This document shows, piece after piece, positions 4,336 to 5,625 of a stretch of 5,625 bases of DNA. Source of the DNA: Clostridia bacterium. GTDB taxonomy: Bacteria; Bacillota; Clostridia; Christensenellales; UBA1242. The notes under the pieces are model-generated. The model saw only the letters and a program-made list of their open reading frames with translations, did not search any database and was not told the origin of the DNA. The translations under genes were made by a program, and so were the position numbers. Numbering within the stretch: position 1 is the stretch's first letter; each line of letters opens with the position of its first letter. The stretch covers positions 1 through 5,625 of the forward strand of contig JAFYKU010000040.1 in NCBI GenBank assembly GCA_017537405.1, written 5' to 3'.

Positions 4336-5040
4336 TTAATCGTATGTAATAAAGCCACTAGCCTTATTTTTTGTTTTGTTTTCAGTAACAACTTTTACAA
4401 CTTCATAGGTATCATAATTTTCAAAATATTTAGGGTCTATGAAATAGAATTGTCTTTTGTAGTGTTTAAGTCCGTTTTTAATGTCTTCTCCGTCTTGGAG
4501 AGCAAAACAGTTGTTTATATAGTAATGGTTCCACTGGATAGTACCAAACAAGTATTGTTCACATAAGCATATTACATCAAATTGTTCCCTGAAGGCCTTA
4601 CCAACACGAGATAAAATAGGGCAAGTTCCTATGATATGTATGTGTCTTTTTCGTTGCATATTGATAATAGTAAACCATTCTGGGTCAATGTCTTTACTTG
4701 TCACTGAATTAAACTGATTACTTATTTCATCAAAGAATAGTATAATTCCTTTGTCATCATTATTAATCTTAAGAAAGTCAGCTAGTCCAGTGTATCTAAT
4801 GACATCAACTCCATGTATGTCTACATTTGATACAACTATACATTTTGGATAATCTTTAAGTATATCCTTAATATATTTAATAGCAGTGAGTGTTTTTCCA
4901 TTACCTTGTCTACCAGAGAAACAGAGTATTCCATTAACAGTAAACTCGTCTGGGTGTGAGCGACGATACTGTAACTTATACTTAATAGTTTTAAAAAAGG
5001 AGTGAACATTAAATTCACTCCCAATAGCAATTTTGTACAC
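4336..5040 (-). CDS. zot: Zot/pI-type phage assembly ATPase
   Basis: A 234-residue P-loop ATPase of the Zot (zonula occludens toxin-like, pI) family, the hallmark of filamentous phages. In the family this protein powers extrusion of the virion through the inner membrane. Walker A is GRQGNGKT (43-50) and Walker B IILFFDE (99-105). A later conserved stretch (MQRKRHIHIIGTCPILSRVGKAFRE) follows, as usual in the family. I see no membrane helix: only the cytoplasmic ATPase domain is present, whereas Ff pI has a C-terminal anchor. One of the neighbouring small membrane proteins may anchor it. The start is GTG 5038-5040, only 2 bases after the coat gene's stop and without an SD at normal distance (AAGGG is 18 bases away). 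It is therefore probably translated at a low, coupled rate, which suits an enzyme next to a highly expressed coat gene. Confidence 0.9.
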   Translation of the reverse strand: MYKIAIGSEFNVHSFFKTIKYKLQYRRSHPDEFTVNGILCFSGRQGNGKTLTAIKYIKDILKDYPKCIVVSNVDIHGVDVIRYTGLADFLKINNDDKGIILFFDEISNQFNSVTSKDIDPEWFTIINMQRKRHIHIIGTCPILSRVGKAFREQFDVICLCEQYLFGTIQWNHYYINNCFALQDGEDIKNGLKHYKRQFYFIDPKYFENYDTYEVVKVVTENKTKNKASGFITYD

Positions 5041-5042
5041 AA

Positions 5043-5252
5043 TTAAATACCGATTTTTCCCTTAGTAGCAACTTTGAGAATTGCTCTGTCTAACTTGCGC
5101 ACACCCCACCAAAGAAATACAAATGGTACACCCATTGATATAATTCCAGTAATGAATGAAGTAATATTTACAACCGAAAACTGGTTTGTAATAGGTGTCA
5201 AAATTGTTTCTAGATTGTTAAATCCAATGATTGTATCAGCTAAAAAATTCAT
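5043..5252 (-). CDS. Probable major coat protein (pVIII-like)
   Basis: A 69-residue protein with the layout of filamentous-phage major coat proteins. An amphipathic N-terminal half (1-29) is followed by one membrane helix (about 30-49, ending VPFVFLWW) and a C-terminal tail with Arg52, Lys53, Arg56, Lys60, Lys64 and Lys66, which would face the DNA inside the virion. The segment WWGVRKLDRAILKVATKGK strongly resembles the helix-to-tail transition of such proteins. There is no cleavable signal peptide, unlike Ff pVIII. ATG 5250-5252 overlaps the previous stop by one base (TAATG) and has AAAGGAG (5263-5269) 10 bases upstream. Its place between the ssDNA-binding and ATPase genes agrees with the role. 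A minor coat role cannot be excluded. Confidence 0.78.
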   Translation of the reverse strand: MNFLADTIIGFNNLETILTPITNQFSVVNITSFITGIISMGVPFVFLWWGVRKLDRAILKVATKGKIGI

Positions 5253-5545
5253 TAGGCATTTTCTCCTTTCTTAAGATTGATTATATTTGATATACCTTTA
5301 AGCCTTAATGCGTAAACAGTTTGGTTAAATCCGTTACTTTGATAGCTTACAGGCGATATCTCAAAAATACATTCAACAAGGTCAAACTTCTTAGGTTTGA
5401 GTATATCAAGCTTTTCTTTCATTTCTGGTGTGAGATAGAATTTGCAGCTATCGAATCCAGATATGAAATGTGCGTAATAATATTCCTTGTTATCCTTTGT
5501 CTGAGAGACTTCTATTCCTAAAAATTCTAAATTTATTTTGTGCAT
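5252..5545 (-). CDS. Candidate ssDNA-binding protein (pV-like)
   Basis: A 97-residue, beta-rich soluble protein starting at ATG 5543-5545, with AAAGGAG (5554-5560) 8 bases upstream. Alternating strands with exposed aromatics (YYYAHFISGFDSCKFYL, about 22-38; LVECIFEISPVSYQ, about 56-69; TVYALRLKGI) suggest a small OB-like barrel. The size and the position directly before the coat gene match gene V protein, which coats new viral strands and switches the phage from replication to assembly. Identification rests on size, predicted fold and order, not on a diagnostic motif. The last codons (KKGEN) carry the SD of the coat gene. Confidence 0.65.
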   Translation of the reverse strand: MHKINLEFLGIEVSQTKDNKEYYYAHFISGFDSCKFYLTPEMKEKLDILKPKKFDLVECIFEISPVSYQSNGFNQTVYALRLKGISNIINLKKGENA

Positions 5546-5547
5546 GG

Positions 5548-5625
5548 TTATTTCTCCTTTAAATATTCAATAATTTCTTTGTGTTGAGTAGAGTAGTCAT
5601 CATATAGACTAATCAGTAATTTATT
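5548..5625 (-). CDS. orf55, C-terminal part (continues from base 1)
   Basis: These are the last 25 codons plus the TAA of the gene that starts at base 90. The frame runs from base 5625 without a stop (NKLLISLYDDYSTQHKEIIEYLKEK) to 5548-5550, two bases before the ATG of the candidate ssDNA-binding gene. The AAAGGAG of that gene lies in its last codons. The fragment has no start of its own near 5625, which is why it only makes sense as a continuation across the window join. Helical, charged and without membrane segments. Confidence 0.7.
   Translation of the reverse strand, partial: NKLLISLYDDYSTQHKEIIEYLKEK

Noticed and set aside
1..5625. CRISPR array, insertion sequence or toxin-antitoxin pair
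   Set aside because: No regular repeat-spacer pattern, no transposase, and the RHH gene has no adjacent toxin partner on its strand.

Overview
The window reads as a complete or near-complete 5625-base circular genome of a small filamentous phage (inovirus) of an AT-rich, Gram-positive host. A clostridial member of the Bacillota is the likeliest host. The main sign is a compact, one-direction block of small genes on the minus strand. It holds a Zot/pI-type assembly ATPase (Walker A GRQGNGKT, Walker B ILFFDE), a 69-residue coat-like protein with one membrane helix and a basic tail, several small membrane proteins, a secreted and C-terminally anchored pIII-like protein, a small candidate ssDNA-binding protein and an HUH rolling-circle replication initiator. 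There is no secretin gene, which fits a host without an outer membrane. There is also no integrase or transposase. Shine-Dalgarno (SD) sequences are strong (AAAGGAG or AGGGGGTG), as is usual in Bacillota.

Circularity comes from the sequence itself: a 55-codon minus-strand gene begins at base 90, runs off the left edge at base 1, and continues in frame from base 5625 to its stop at 5548, directly before the ssDNA-binding gene. Read on the minus strand from the control region, the order is: promoter and operators (about 323-480), orf79, orf55 (across the join), candidate ssDNA-binding protein, candidate major coat protein, Zot ATPase, orf45, orf63, orf140, pIII-like protein, orf87, Rep. Most neighbours touch or overlap by a few bases, as in one operon.

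Between the Rep stop (1317) and base 679 lies a gene-free region of about 640 bases full of inverted repeats. It matches in position and character the intergenic region of filamentous phages, which carries the replication origins and packaging signal. The only convincing plus-strand gene is a 65-residue ribbon-helix-helix (RHH) regulator at 482-679. Upstream of it are three copies of the palindrome TTACGCGTAA, spaced 35 and 34 bases. One sits in the spacer of the probable operon promoter, so this looks like the switch between quiet and productive states.

The most unusual feature is in the replication gene. Its best start (ATG at 2112, with a strong SD) opens a Rep-like N-terminus that stops at 2020-2022. 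The catalytic part continues in the +1 frame. The stop is followed after 5 bases by a perfect 7-bp hairpin nested in a second 7-bp stem. This could be programmed frameshifting, a real mutation, or an assembly error. The same palindrome could also be a replication signal inside the gene.
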